A DNA stretch of 64,000 bases from Lunularia cruciata (taxonomy: Eukaryota > Streptophyta > Marchantiopsida > Lunulariales > Lunulariaceae), in assembly GCA_948567375.1 (NCBI GenBank), contig OX419760.1, forward strand, positions 63,050,911-63,114,910, given 5' to 3'. Below are positions 24,061-34,976 of this stretch, one piece after another. The notes beneath the pieces were generated by a model, which was given only the letters and a program-made list of their open reading frames with translations, was not told where the DNA came from and did not search any database. The position numbers and the translations under genes were made by a program. Positions within the stretch are counted from its first letter, which is position 1, and the number at the start of each line of letters is the position of its first letter.

Positions 24061-25311
24061 ATGATCTAATATCATACCTTGCAAGTGAAGCAAAATTGCA
24101 TAGGTTTAGCCTTCAATCCCATTAGAACTAATCAAGTTCTTAGTAGGTAGGTTGAACTCTCATATTAAGATTCTTCATTTCCTTGATCATCATGCTCCAA
24201 GGACTCCATTTGTGCAATTTGTCAAGGTCGTCCATTCTTGAGTGGACATTCAGTAATACAATGTCCAATTTGGTGACAATAAAAGCAACTATCATTTTGT
24301 TATAATCTTTCACTATTTACAATACTAAGTGGTCTCCAATGGACAACATCAATCTCCATTGGTACTGACTCTTCCACTTGTGTGCAGTGTGTTGGCAAGT
24401 TTTGTGAAGGTTGAGGTCAAGACAAAGTTGTTGCAACCAAGAAATCAAAGTGGTCTTGCAATTGCATGGCTTCTTCCAAGTGTTTGGGCTCTTGGATGGT
24501 CAACTCTAATTTAGTGTGTGACTTCAAGCCCCACACAAATCAACTCATAGCTTCACCTTCTAATATATTTTTAGTTTTCATTATGGTGTTTTGGGATTGA
24601 GTGATGTAGCTTCTCACAAAACCAATCTACTTCAATTCTACCAATCTATCTTGTGTGGCTTGTGCAACATTTATATAGCTTGGAATCTCCCAATTATTGC
24701 ACTCTTGAATGTTTCCCATGTCAAGATTGGTGCAAAAAGCTACTATAGTTTGCTCCACTCGGAATCATAACCATAGTTTTGCCACTCTATCCAATTGGTT
24801 TGAAGCTAAGAGAATCTATCTTTGTTCATCTTGAAGATTTGTAACTTCAAAATAATATTCACAATCAAATACAAATTTTTCCACTATGCTTGATAGGTTC
24901 TTGCTTTCAAATACCTTAGGCTTTGGAAATAGTATTTTCTCTTCTCCTTCTAGAAATGGTGCTCTCTTTACATGCTCTTGTCATTGATAGTCTCTTTCTT
25001 CCAACAATTGAGTAAGGTGCTTGATTTGTTGTTGCATAGCAATGATAACTTTGAATATTGCCATTATGGTTACTATGCTATCAAACTACCTACAATTATC
25101 TAGGTTAACACATAGATGCAACACATCCACCATTCTATGCAAGTTACAATTGAGAGCATATTGGACAAGGTGATTGTATCAAAAGAATTCTACGGAAAAG
25201 CATGAGATAATGAATTGCATGAAATGATGCTTGGGTAGTGCATGGACATTAAAATCCAAATGGTTTGGGGGGAAATGAATTGGTGGTCTATAAATTCCAT
25301 CCATCTTGTTC
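24061..25311 (-). pseudogene. HSE-gypsy B gag, decayed
   Basis: The minus strand carries a CCHC zinc knuckle (CFYCHQIGHCITEC) at about 24292-24250, in register with the matching knuckle of element A. Upstream (towards 25311) the capsid region is recognisable mainly by similarity to element A. No complete frame remains. Confidence 0.75.
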
Positions 25312-25326
25312 ATGCTCTAATACCAA
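25312..25326 (-). other. Primer binding site of HSE-gypsy B
   Basis: The minus strand reads TTGGTATTAGAGCAT directly after the 5' LTR end at 25327. It differs by one base from the canonical initiator-Met site. Confidence 0.85.
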
Positions 25327-25638
25327 TGTAAAAGACCAAGGAGAGAAATAAGATAATGGAAGATCATATTGAAAGATCACATTAGGACTCTTGAATGAGT
25401 GAAACTTTGAATGCCTAGCATGAGCTTGGGCTTTTGTATTTGTAGTGTTTACAAGCTTGGGTTTGCAAGAAGCTTCCTTCTAGAATTTGTCATTTGGCAT
25501 ACACGTTACTTGATACTTGGAAGGTACCAAGAATCTTCCTAGATGCTTCTAGACTATTTTTATAATTCTTGGCTAATTTGGCCTATTTGCTACTTTAATA
25601 GTCTCAACTAACTCATATGTTAACTCCATATTATTACG
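25327..25638 (-). repeat. 5' LTR of HSE-gypsy B (312 bp)
   Basis: It is bounded by TGTAAAAGACC (25327) and ATTATTACG (25638), whose last base has mutated from A to G. The HindIII/XbaI-like palindromic block seen in other family LTRs is contracted. Confidence 0.88.
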
Positions 25639-25927
25639 CCCAAGTACTTGTAAGAAGAAACATGCTTAAAATGCTTTCCATCAAAGAAGAAAGGCATCAC
25701 ACCTTTAGAACCCACCACAATCACCTTGGACTTGGTAAGGTTCACTTTTGTCTTTGTTTGGTTGCAAAAGAAAAGGAGAGAATCCAATGACTTCTATTAA
25801 CTCTCTAGATTGATGGAGAGGAGCACTACATCATCTACATAAAGGAGTGCATGTATCATCAAAGAGCCAACTTGCACAATTATAGTTTCCAGTTTCTAGT
25901 TTCCATGAGTGCTCTCTCTAGGTCATC
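25639..25927 (-). pseudogene. LINE reverse transcriptase, catalytic segment
   Basis: This 289-bp island between two gypsy elements encodes on the minus strand the RT catalytic motif in ALLYVDDVVLL (about 25861-25825), followed by a text resembling FFCNQTKTKVNLTKSKV at about 25760-25710. Its right edge joins the segment at 32337: removing element A and one TCATC copy gives a continuous frame from SPTLFGVFID to DLERALMET. Its left edge joins the segment ending at 20105. Confidence 0.9.
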
Positions 25928-26339
25928 TGTAAAAGACTGAATCCGAGGAGAGAAATAGGAGAATGGAAACTCACATTGGGACACTCAAATGAGAGAAAAC
26001 TCCGAATGCCCAGCATGAGCTTTGAATTTGGTATTTAAAGGTAGCATACAAGGCCCTTGAGAAGCTTCTCAAGAAGCTTCCTCAAACCGCTTTCTTAGAG
26101 TGCAAGCCAAGTTAACTAGGAAGCTTCTCAAGAAGCTTCCTTCTAGAAGCCGCCTACTTGGCGTGCAAGCTAAGCTAGTTGGAAGCTTCTAGAAGCTACT
26201 TACTTGAGGTGCAAGCTAAGCTAGCCGGGAAGCTTCCCAAGAAGCTTCCTAGATACTTTTGGAATATTCTAGGCTAATTCCTTGTATGTGCTACTTCGTG
26301 AGCCCGACTAACTTTGTTGCTAAACTCCATGTTGTTACA
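25928..26339 (-). repeat. 3' LTR of HSE-gypsy A (412 bp)
   Basis: Bounded by TGTAAAAGACTG and GTTGTTACA. It carries the perfect heat-shock array at 26182-26194 and a TATA box mutated to TTTAAATA (minus strand, about 26029-26036). On the minus strand the purine-rich AACGGAGGAAT just before the LTR (about 26350-26340) is the polypurine tract. Confidence 0.93.
26182..26194. promoter_or_regulatory. Heat-shock element in 3' LTR of element A
   Basis: GAAGCTTCTAGAA is a perfect GAAnnTTCnnGAA three-unit site. It lies upstream, in the minus-strand sense, of the mutated TATA box of this LTR. Confidence 0.65.
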
Positions 26340-28162
26340 TATTCCTCCGTTGCTAGTTGGTGACGTCCTCATTGCCAGTGAAGCTTCAAATTCCTGGATG
26401 GCCATGCATTTTGGAGGTGAGAAAGAGGTTCCCATGTGGCATCATAAAGGAGATACCCTTTCTAAAGGACCTTGTACTCTGTATGTTAGCAACGGCCTCG
26501 TTGAATATAGCGATGCACGAGGATACGATCAACTTTGTACTCCTCATGATCATTGATAGGGACATGAAGAGGGGGAGGTTGGACTCAAGAGGAAAAGGAA
26601 GAGGGGTTAGGAACAAAGGGTTTCAACTTGGAAACATGAAAGACAAGATGGATACGCATGTGACAAGGCAAGGCAAGTCAATAAGCAATAGGAGAGACAA
26701 TTTAAGTGATATCAAAGGGTCCTATCCAATTAGGAGCAAGTTTAAAAACTTAGGTATCAATTGGGAGAGGGAGGTTACAAGAAGATAGCATGACATTATC
26801 ACAGATTTCAAAGGTGAGACCACTACGATGGTGGTCTGCATATTGTTTTTGGCGGTTTTGAGCAACAAGGAGGTGAGACTTGGCTTGTTGGAGAGATTGG
26901 GATATAGTGGTCAAGAATGTGGAAGTATGAGGAACTTGAGATGGAGGGAGAGCAAGAAGAGAATCTGGAACAAATGGATCTTGGCCAAAATTGAGAAAGA
27001 AAGGAGAAAATCTGATACTTGCATGTTTGGAATTGTTGTAAGCAAATTCTGCAGTTGCAAGACATTCATCCCAATTGGTATGGTGGACATTGAAAAAAGC
27101 ACGCAACAAATCCTCCAATGTACGATTTGCACGTTTGGTTTTTCCATTAGTTTGAGGATGATCGGCCGTAGACAAAGCAAGCTTGGTGCCGAGTATCTGG
27201 AAGAGTGCTTGCTAAAAATTCCCGATAAATTGAGGATCACGGTCGGAGATGAGTACATGTGGCATCCCATGATGCTTGAAGATATTGTTGAAGTAGATTT
27301 GCTCTAAGGTTGGAGCATCCATGGTATCACAAGTTGGTGCCAGGTGGATTTGCTCACTAAGCTTATCCACAAACACCACGATTGCGGTATGTCCCTGTTT
27401 TGTCTTTGGCAAGGATGTGATGAGATCCAAGCTCACATGGAATGGCGAGTGGTTGAAGGAGTCCACTCGGCTTGTGGTTGTTGGCCTTGTTGCATTGGCA
27501 ACTCTCACACAATCGGACAAATTTTCAAACATCTTGGTCATGTTGGTCCACCACCATTGATATTGGAGGTTACTCAAGGTATTGTCCACACCCATGTGAC
27601 CAGCAATAGGTAAATCATGGGCTTCTTGAAGGCGCACAAGTCAAAGATCACTTTTAGCTTGAAGGTAGATCCGGTCCTCATGGAATAAAAGGCCCTCCTT
27701 GATAGAGAAGATATTGTACTCCTTATCGCATGCCGTAAGGCAACCATGTACCATTTGGAAGGAGGGATCTTGGTGTAGAGCTGACTTAAACTCGTTTTGG
27801 ACCTTAGAGTCAAATGACACCGTTGAAACTGTCATTGTGATGAGAGGAAGAGGCTTCAAATCAGGTCGTTGTGATAAAGCATCAAGGATGACATGGAACC
27901 AACCTGGTTTGTACTCAAGTTTGATGTCATACAGTTGGAGTTGTTCCTCCCATTGATGATGTCAACTCTTCATGTGTTCCAAGTGTAAGGTCTGCAACAA
28001 TGATTTGTGATCAGTTCGCATGATCACTTGTTTCTCCAAGAGGTAATGCCTCCATACCTTGGTGGCGTATACCATTGCAAGTTGTTCTCAATCTCGAGCA
28101 GAGTAGTTTTGTTCAACCATATTGAGTTGGCGAGACACAAAGGCAATGGGATGGAGTCCATT

Positions 28163-28904
28163 TGTAATACTCCAAGGACAAGAGAAGAGAGAAAACACAG
28201 ATTTCACACTCAAACATTCGATGCCCCAAAGGAGCACCTTCTCTTTATTATATAGACAAAGAGGATCTCATCTAAGGAAGTTCCACCATAGGATTAGGGA
28301 CACAGATAGGTGACATGTCAGAAAGCTCCACCCTTGGATTACTTACTTGGATGGGTGACATGTCTGGTCTAGGTCCTATCTGGTTGGTCAAACAAGCTTT
28401 GACTAGAGGGAATATTTTAGGGAATCTTCCTATAGGAATCTCAGAATCACATGAGTAAGGTACTGTTGGAAAGCTCTCGATAAGACAAAGTAGGGTGAGG
28501 GAAGGCCAGCCTTTACTTCATTTGGGGTGGGGGGAATTTTCACATTTTCAAGGCCTAATTCATTTGTTTAGGCCTCCAAAATTGCCTTCAAAGATTTCAA
28601 GCATATTTTGGTTCCTACTCTATAAGTAGAAGTCCCCTTTTGGTGATACCTCTTTCTGATCTGTTTATTCCATCATGTGTAACATCCTTCCAAATGTTAC
28701 CAAACCAATTCTCACCTTTAAATCATATGTCTAGCTATTGGTCCTAAGGTTCTCAAGTCTATTTTGGTTTCTACCCTATTAATAGAAGTACTCTTTTGGT
28801 GATACTTCTATCTTATCTATTTTGATCATCATGTATAACATCATTCTAGATGGTACCAAACCAAATTTCACATCTACATCATATGGCTAGCTCCTGGTAT
28901 TACG
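28163..28904 (-). mobile_element. Solo LTR of CHR1 inside element A (742 bp)
   Basis: The inverted LTR begins TGTAATACTCC and ends GGTATTACG. It is flanked by CCATT (28158-28162) and CCATC (28905-28909), a 5-bp duplication with one mismatch. It interrupts the RNase H region of element A, so it is the youngest layer of this nest. It carries the inverted TATA region and the internal U3 duplication of the family. Confidence 0.95.
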
Positions 28905-30046
28905 CCATCTCGGAATTCTTGTTGCAGCACGGTTCCAATTGCAAAGTTAGAAGCATCAAAATCAATTGCACAGGGTAGTTGAGGATCATATGGTTGAAGA
29001 ATAGGTCTTGAAGTTACCATATGCTTTAACTTCTGGAATTCTTCTTCATGCTCGGTGGTCCACTAAAAGCTTGAGTTCTTTCCCAAGAGGTCAATCAATG
29101 GTGCAGCCACATGAGCATAATAATGGATGAACCGTCGGTAAAAACTGGCCAATCCATTGAATGCCCATACTTCTGCAGCATCCTTTGGGGTAGGCCAATC
29201 AGTAATGGCCTTGATCTTCTCTTCTTCCATCTTGATCCCCTTTGATGAGATCTTATGACCCAAGAAGGTAACCTCCTTCTTCCAAAAGGCACACTTCAAC
29301 TTCTTGTAGTAAAATTTCCATTGTCGTAGTCATCTTAGGACTTCTTGCACATGATTCACATGTTCTGCCTCTGTCTTACTATAAATTAAGATATCATCCA
29401 AGAACACCACCACAGACCAATCCAATAGTCCATCCAACACTCGATGCATCTGATCCATGAAGACTACGGGAGCATTAGTGAGTCCGAAAGGTAGAACTCT
29501 CCATTCAAAATGCCCATACCTTGTACAAAAGGCAGTCTTTTGCACACCTTTTCTCTCAATGGGAATTTGCTGATAGCCGCTGCAAAGTTCCAACTTGGAA
29601 AAGTAGCGTGTTCCACTTAGTTGATCAAGTAAGTCATCGATCTGAGGCAAGGGATATGCATTCTTCACGGTTTGCTTATTGAGCCCACGATAATCAATAT
29701 AGAAATGAAGTCCTCCATCCTTCTTTGGAACAAATAATACCGGTGCTCCCCAAGGAGAGGTACTATGTTGTATGAAGTCCTTCTCAAACAACTCTATAAG
29801 TGTTATTTGCAACTCCTCCAACTCCTTTGGTGAGAGCCGATAGATTGGTCTACTCATTAGAGTACTCCCTAGCAATAACTCAATCTTGAAGGGCATACCT
29901 TGATTGGAGGGTAATCCCTTTGGCAGATCATCCAAAAACACATCTGCAAACTCCTTAACTATCCAATCAACCATTGCTTGATGAGGCTCTCGTTCCTCCA
30001 CAAATTGTTCTTGTGCAATCTGCTTGATCCACACCGTGAATAAAGA

Positions 30047-30223
30047 CTTATCTTCCTCCAAAGCTTGCTCTATGGCTGCTTTACTAACAAACTTCCCTTC
30101 TAGGGACTCATCTCTCTTCCAAGCTTGCTCCATGGTTGCCTTCTTGGCAAACTTCCCATCTTGGACCTCCACTTCCTTCAAGGTTTGTTCTATGGCTACC
30201 TTCTCGACAAACTTCCCATCTTA
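30047..30223 (-). repeat. Three tandem 60-bp coding repeats in protease-RT linker
   Basis: The minus strand encodes three successive 20-residue units of the pattern KF-KA-IEQ followed by an acidic half. The second unit, for example, starts [20 protein letters not shown]. The DNA blocks share AAGCTTGCTC-ATGG-TGC and AACTTCCC at a period of about 60 bases. Confidence 0.8.
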
Positions 30224-30700
30224 GGACTGACTATTCTTAGGTGTCTTACTCAGAGGTGCCAGACAACCTAATCAGAAATTCCTACCTTGGTGTTGTACTT
30301 GAATTTGGCATCGGGTCCAATCGAATTGAACCTTATGATGTTTAAGCCAAGGTAGAACCAGAATGATATCATAGTGTAGAGGTGCCACTACAAACCTCAT
30401 ACACTCTAAATACTCCTTCCTAATCTTGAAGGTAATAGGATGCGAGGTGCGGAATGCTAAACACTTTCTACCATCCGCCATCATCAAACTACTTCCAATC
30501 ACTGGCATCATCAAACTACTTCCAATCACAAGCTTGATAAGAATACCCAATTCCTTTGCTACTTGCATAGACATGCAATTCTCTGAACTTCCAGAATCAA
30601 CCAAAATCCTACAACCCCAATGAGATATCATACCTTGCAAGTGAAGCAAACTTGCAAAGGTTGAGCTTTCAATCCCATTGGAACTAATCAAGCTCCCAGT

Positions 30701-31879
30701 AGGTGGCTCAAAATTTCCTATTGGAATTCCTCATTTCCCTGATCATTCCGCTCCACTACCTCCACTTGGGCAACTTGTCAAGGTTGTCCATTCTTGAGTG
30801 GACATTTAGCAATGTGATGCCCTAATTGGTGACAATAAAAACAACCACCACTTTTTTGCAATTTCTCTCTATCTACTATGCCAAGTGGTCTTTGTTGAAT
30901 GGCATCAATCTCCATGGGTGCTGGCTCCTCCACTTGTGTTTAGTGTATTGGTAGGCTTTGTGGAGGTCGAGGTCAAGACCAAGTTGTTGCCACCAAGGAA
31001 TCAAAATGTTTGGCCAACCGCATGGCTTCCTCCAAGTGTTGTGGCTCTCGCATGGTTACCTCTAATTTGGTTCTCGACTTCAAGCCCCTCACAAATCAAT
31101 CCAGAGCTTCACCTTCCAATATATCTGGAATTTGCATGATGGTGTTTTAGAACTGCATGATGTAACTTCTTACAGAGCCAATCTATTTCAACTCTGCCAA
31201 CTTATCCCATGCAGCTCGTGTGGCATTTGCAACTTAGAACTGACTAATTATTGCGCTCTTGAATTTTACCCATGTCAAGATTGGTGCAAAAATTTGTTGT
31301 TTTGCTTGCTCCACTTGGAATCTCCACCATAGCTTTGCTACTCCATCCCATTGGCTAGAAGCAAAGAGAATCTATTTTTGCTCATCTTGTAGATTGGTAG
31401 CTTCAAAATAACGTTCACAATCAAACACAAAACTCTCCACTACACCCAAAAGATTCTTGCCTTCAAATACCTTGGGTTTAGGGAATCTGATCCAATCTTC
31501 TCCTTCTCGAATTGGTACTCTCTCCACCTGCTCTTGTCTTCAAAGATCTCGTTCATCAAACAATTGAATAAGGTGCTTGATTTGTTGCTGCATGGCAAGG
31601 ATAACATCGGGTATTGCCACCATGGTTGCTACTCTATCACACCACTCCCAATCTATCTAATTTATTAACACATAGAAACAACACGTCTACCATTCTCTAT
31701 AAGTTACAACTGGAAGCACCAAGGGTTCCTCAGATATGGTGACCATATATAGAAAATCTTGTCCAAAGTGCAAGGTGATGAATTGTGTGAAATGATGCTT
31801 GGGTAGTATTTGGACACAAAAATCCCAATGGTTTGGTGGAAGTGGATTTGGTGGTCCATAAATTCCATCCATCCAATTC
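30701..31879 (-). pseudogene. HSE-gypsy A gag, decayed
   Basis: The CCHC zinc knuckle CFYCHQLGHHIAKC lies at about 30842-30800 on the minus strand. The preceding capsid region towards 31650 is open in short pieces only. Its position between primer site and protease and its knuckle match element B. Confidence 0.8.
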
Positions 31880-31894
31880 CTACTCTGATACCAA
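31880..31894 (-). other. Primer binding site of HSE-gypsy A
   Basis: The minus strand reads TTGGTATCAGAGTAG directly after the 5' LTR. This is the initiator-Met primer site. Confidence 0.92.
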
Positions 31895-31998
31895 TGTAAA
31901 AGACTGAATCCGAGGAGAGAAATAGGAGAATGGAAACTCACATTGGGACACTCAAATGAGAGAAAACTCCGAGTGCCTAGCATGAGCTTTGGCTTTGG

Positions 31999-32006
31999 TA
32001 TTTATA
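31999..32006 (-). promoter_or_regulatory. TATA box of HSE-gypsy A 5' LTR
   Basis: TATAAATA on the minus strand, about 105 bases before the LTR end, the same place as in the solo LTR at 12519. Confidence 0.8.
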
Positions 32007-32148
32007 GGTAGCATATAAGGCCCTTAAGAAGTTTCTCAAGAAGCTTCCTCAAACCGCTTTCTTAGAGTGCAAGCCAAGTTAACTAGGAAGCTTCTCAAGA
32101 AGCTTCCTTCTAGAAGCCGCCTACTTGGCATGCAAGCTAAGCTAGTTG

Positions 32149-32166
32149 GAAACTTCTAGAAGCTTC
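32149..32166. promoter_or_regulatory. Four-unit heat-shock element in 5' LTR of element A
   Basis: GAAACTTCTAGAAGCTTC reads as GAA, TTC, GAA, TTC with exact two-base spacers: four alternating subsites without mismatch. It lies about 145 bases upstream of the TATA box on the minus strand. A further TTCTAGAA pair follows at 32168-32175 with a one-base phase shift. Confidence 0.7.
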
Positions 32167-32336
32167 CTTCTAGAAGCTACTTACTTGAGGTGCAAGCTAA
32201 GCTAGCCAAGAAGCTTCCCAAGAAGCTTCCTAATAAGCTTCCTAGATACTTTTGGAATATTCTAGGCTAATTTGTCTTATGTGCTACTTCATGAGCCCGA
32301 CTAACTTCGTCGCTAAACTCCAATTGTTACATCATC

Positions 32337-32798
32337 AATGAAGACTCCAAATAGAGTTGGAGATAGAGAGCAACCTTGGATCACTTGCATTGTGCTCAAG
32401 ACATCTTGAGAACTAAAAGATGAGAGTCTCACAACCACATTCTCATAGAGTTGACAAATAGAACCAATCAGATCCGATGAAACACCAACTTTAGTGAGTC
32501 TCTCACTTAAAGAGTTCCTAAGCACCTTATCAAAGGTCTTCTTGAAATCAATAAATGCAACATACAATGCTCTTCTAACACCTTTGGACTTCCACCACAA
32601 ATCATGACGTACTAATAGATGATCTAAAGTATTGAAGCTTGATCTGAAACCAACGTGGCATTTGGCACTAGTTTGTACTTTTCAGCCAAGTACTCAGCTT
32701 GGATTCCAAAATTTGATCATATAACTTGACAAAGATACTAACAACTAGTATGGTATGGTAATTGGTGACAACATCTCTCCGGCCAGACTTGTGGATGG
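32337..32798 (-). pseudogene. LINE reverse transcriptase, N-terminal and central motifs
   Basis: The minus strand encodes, right to left, HKSGRRDVVTNYHT, then SIFVKLYDQILESK-like text, then ALYVAFIDFKKTFDKVL and GCSLSPTLFGVFIDD. These are the conserved RT blocks of non-LTR elements (the first catalytic Asp lies in AFIDF). One frame is open from 32600 to 32313. The right edge joins 40805 when the copia element is removed, giving VVHI followed by HKSG; the left edge joins 25927. Confidence 0.92.
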
Positions 32799-33020
32799 TG
32801 TTAGGAGTTAACTCAAGTTAGCCTAATTGTGACCGTAATTATAGGGTTGGACTACTATATGTGTGGGCTAGTAGGAGCTCTTGGTGACACATTACTTTGA
32901 TGATCAAGAATGCAATTCTGGTGTGTTCTTGTGGACGTAGCCTCAATGAGGTGAACCACATATCTTCTTGTGTAGACCATGGTGAATGCTTAACATGTAT
33001 ATTGTCAAAATGGATTTGCA
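32799..33020 (+). repeat. 5' LTR of copia (222 bp)
   Basis: It begins TGTTAGGAGTTAACTC and ends GGATTTGCA. Its partner at 40569 shares blocks such as GGGCTAGTAGGAGCTCTTGG and GGACGTAGCCTCAATGA. Confidence 0.93.
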
Positions 33021-33035
33021 ATTGGTATTAGAGCA
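33021..33035 (+). other. Primer binding site of copia
   Basis: ATTGGTATTAGAGCA follows the LTR directly, an initiator-Met primer site with one changed base. Confidence 0.85.
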
Positions 33036-33918
33036 AATCAATTGACAATGTGCAATATTATAAGATTCTCCATAATTGGTCCATCAATCTATCAACAAGT
33101 GAAGTGAAGTGAAATTTTGTTTCCTTTTCTCCTCTCTTGCTCCTTGACTAGTTGGCTCTATCTGTTCTTTGACCAGAATATTGGAGTGAAGAGGTGTGTG
33201 ACGTGTGAGGTTTTTTTTAGGAATTGGCAGGAATGATCAAAAGGTGGTGGCAGTGAAAAATCCTTTGGACAAACACAGTGATGGGTTTGGGAAGAAAAGG
33301 AGATGACAATGAAGATATAGGCAAGAATGCTCTTTGGGAAGTAGCAATAAAGGGATTGAAAAGAAAGGATTGGAGAGAGGGGTTTTAGCCAAGATCAAGG
33401 AAGCAACAAGGCAAGAAAAGAAAAGAGAACAATGAAGATAGGGAGATTGGGACATGAATCAAAGGAGAGAAAAGGATTTTTGAGAGGATTTTTGGTGAAA
33501 AAGTGAAGGATCAGGAAGGTAAGAGGAATTCAAGAAAGAGAGGAGACTAGTAAATCAGGAGGAAAACTCTTCCCCATCCGTCCATGGTAGTCTGGGACTT
33601 TGCAGAAGATTTTGTAGTCAAATGTGGCTAAGTGAATTCTCTCATCTGGAGCTTCTTGTGCATTTTTTCACCACCTTCATTGAAAACCTACTCATTGCTT
33701 TGATTTCCATAGAGAATCTCCCACTCGAGCACAAGAAACTCGATCAACTTATGCATGATTTTCACACTCTTTGCCTGCTCACCTTGTAGGAGCTCCCAAG
33801 CTCTTTTTAGGCATGCAAATTTGTCCCTTTTCAACTTCCCACACCTCTCGAGCTCAATCTACAATGATTTCAGTCCCTAACAAGACATGAAACTTTGTTG
33901 GTGGTGATCTCCCCACAT

Positions 33919-34659
33919 TGTAGCACCAAGAGCTAGCCATATGATCTTGATGTGAAATTTGGTTTGGTAACATATGGAATGATGTTATACATGATGGAAA
34001 AAATAGATCAGATAGAAGTATCACCAAAAGAGTACTTCTACGAATAGGGCAGAAACCAAAATAGACTTGAAAACCATAGAACCAATAGCTAGACATATAA
34101 TTTAAAGGTGAGAATCGGTTTGGTAACATCTAGAAGGATGTTACGCATGATGGACTAAATAGATCATAAAAAGGTTTCACCAAAAGGGGACTTCTATGCA
34201 TAGAGTATGAACTGAAATATGCCTAAAATCTTTGAAGGCAATATCCGATGCCTAAGTGGATAAATTAGGCCTAAAAAATGTACAGATTACTCCCACTCCC
34301 AATGAAAGAAAGGTTGGACTTCTCTCCTCCTGGTTTGTCTTGTTGAGAGCTTTCCAATGGTACCTCATCCACGTGATTTTGAGATTCCTACAAGAAGATT
34401 CCCTAAAGGATTCCTTCCTATCAAAGCTTGTTTGACCAACTAGATAGGATCAGGACTGACATGTCACCCATCCAAGTAAGCAATACAAGGGTGGATCTTG
34501 CTGACATGTCACCTATCTATGTGCCTAATCCTATGGTGGAGCTTCCTTGGAGGAGATCCTCTTTGTCTATATAATAAAGAGAAGGTGCTCTTTTGGGGCA
34601 TTGGATAATTGAGTGTGAAATCTGTGTTTTCTCTCTTCTCTTGTCCTCGGAGTATTACA
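33919..34659 (+). mobile_element. Solo LTR of CHR1 in copia leader (741 bp)
   Basis: It begins TGTAGCACC and ends GTATTACA, with a perfect CACAT duplication (33914-33918 and 34660-34664). It has the U3 tandem duplication and TATATAATAAAG box of the family. Confidence 0.96.
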
Positions 34660-34976
34660 CACATTCACCTTAGAGAATATGTTGCACGAGCTATGGCAAC
34701 TGGCAGAAGATCATTTGGCAAAAGCTATTGAAGCAATGAACTATTGCTCCATGTAGTCGGGTTTGTGACTAGAAGTACAGACAACCATAGTTCAAAAACC
34801 ACTCTATAGAGGAACTCTACTAGTGAAGAACTGTAAAATAGTTACATAGTTTGACAGTATAAACGTGGCTGAACTAGATTGATTTGAGACAATCAATCTA
34901 CAATGCTAAACACTTTGGGATTCTTGTGGCCTTGCAACACGGACTCTGGCGGTTGATGTTGTTGTTGTTGCGATTG

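Larger units (their letters stand above)
20106..25638 (-). mobile_element. HSE-gypsy element B, strongly decayed chromovirus
   Basis: A full-length minus-strand Ty3/gypsy element with both LTRs, an initiator-Met primer site, gag, pol and chromodomain, all decayed. It is flanked by TCCAA (20101-20105) and CCCAA (25639-25643), a 5-bp duplication with one mismatch. It sits in the LINE; LINE reading continues on both sides. Sequence resemblance to element A at 25928 is clear in every domain, but B carries more stops and indels and is older by appearance. Confidence 0.93.
26390..30700 (-). pseudogene. HSE-gypsy A pol with chromodomain
   Basis: Right to left on the minus strand: protease with RILVDSGSSEN at about 30610; a protease-RT linker with three tandem 20-residue repeats (30223-30047); RT (30181-29330) with [29 protein letters not shown] and the catalytic [12 protein letters not shown]; the RT/RNase H junction with FLGHKISSKGI (29299-29063). 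A CHR1 solo LTR then intervenes. Integrase follows with the zinc-domain text GHMGVDNTLSNLQ and the core ISDRDPQF (27637-27212), then DHPQTNGKTKRANRT (27175-26750). The chromodomain remnant KGYLLYDATWEPLSHLQ lies near 26465-26405. LELCSGY replaces the usual LDLRSGY near the RT active site, and several stops break the frame. Confidence 0.93.
25928..32331 (-). mobile_element. HSE-gypsy element A, chromovirus with perfect target duplication
   Basis: A complete minus-strand Ty3/gypsy element. It is flanked by perfect TCATC duplications (25923-25927 and 32332-32336). Order on the minus strand: 5' LTR (32331-31895), primer site, gag, protease, RT, RNase H, integrase, chromodomain, polypurine tract, 3' LTR (26339-25928). 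A CHR1 solo LTR (28163-28904) interrupts RNase H. Coding frames are longer than in element B but carry stops. It interrupts the LINE RT domain. Confidence 0.96.
31895..32331 (-). repeat. 5' LTR of HSE-gypsy A (437 bp)
   Basis: Bounded by TGTAAAAGACTG and CAATTGTTACA. It carries the intact TATAAATA box and the best heat-shock array in the window. It differs from its partner at 25928 by a few substitutions and by gain or loss of short AGAAGCTTCC-type repeats. Confidence 0.95.

Noticed and set aside
26357-27307. Plus-strand frames of 140-160 codons in 26.4-27.3 kb
   Set aside because: They are antisense shadows of the element A integrase, which has clear motifs on the minus strand.
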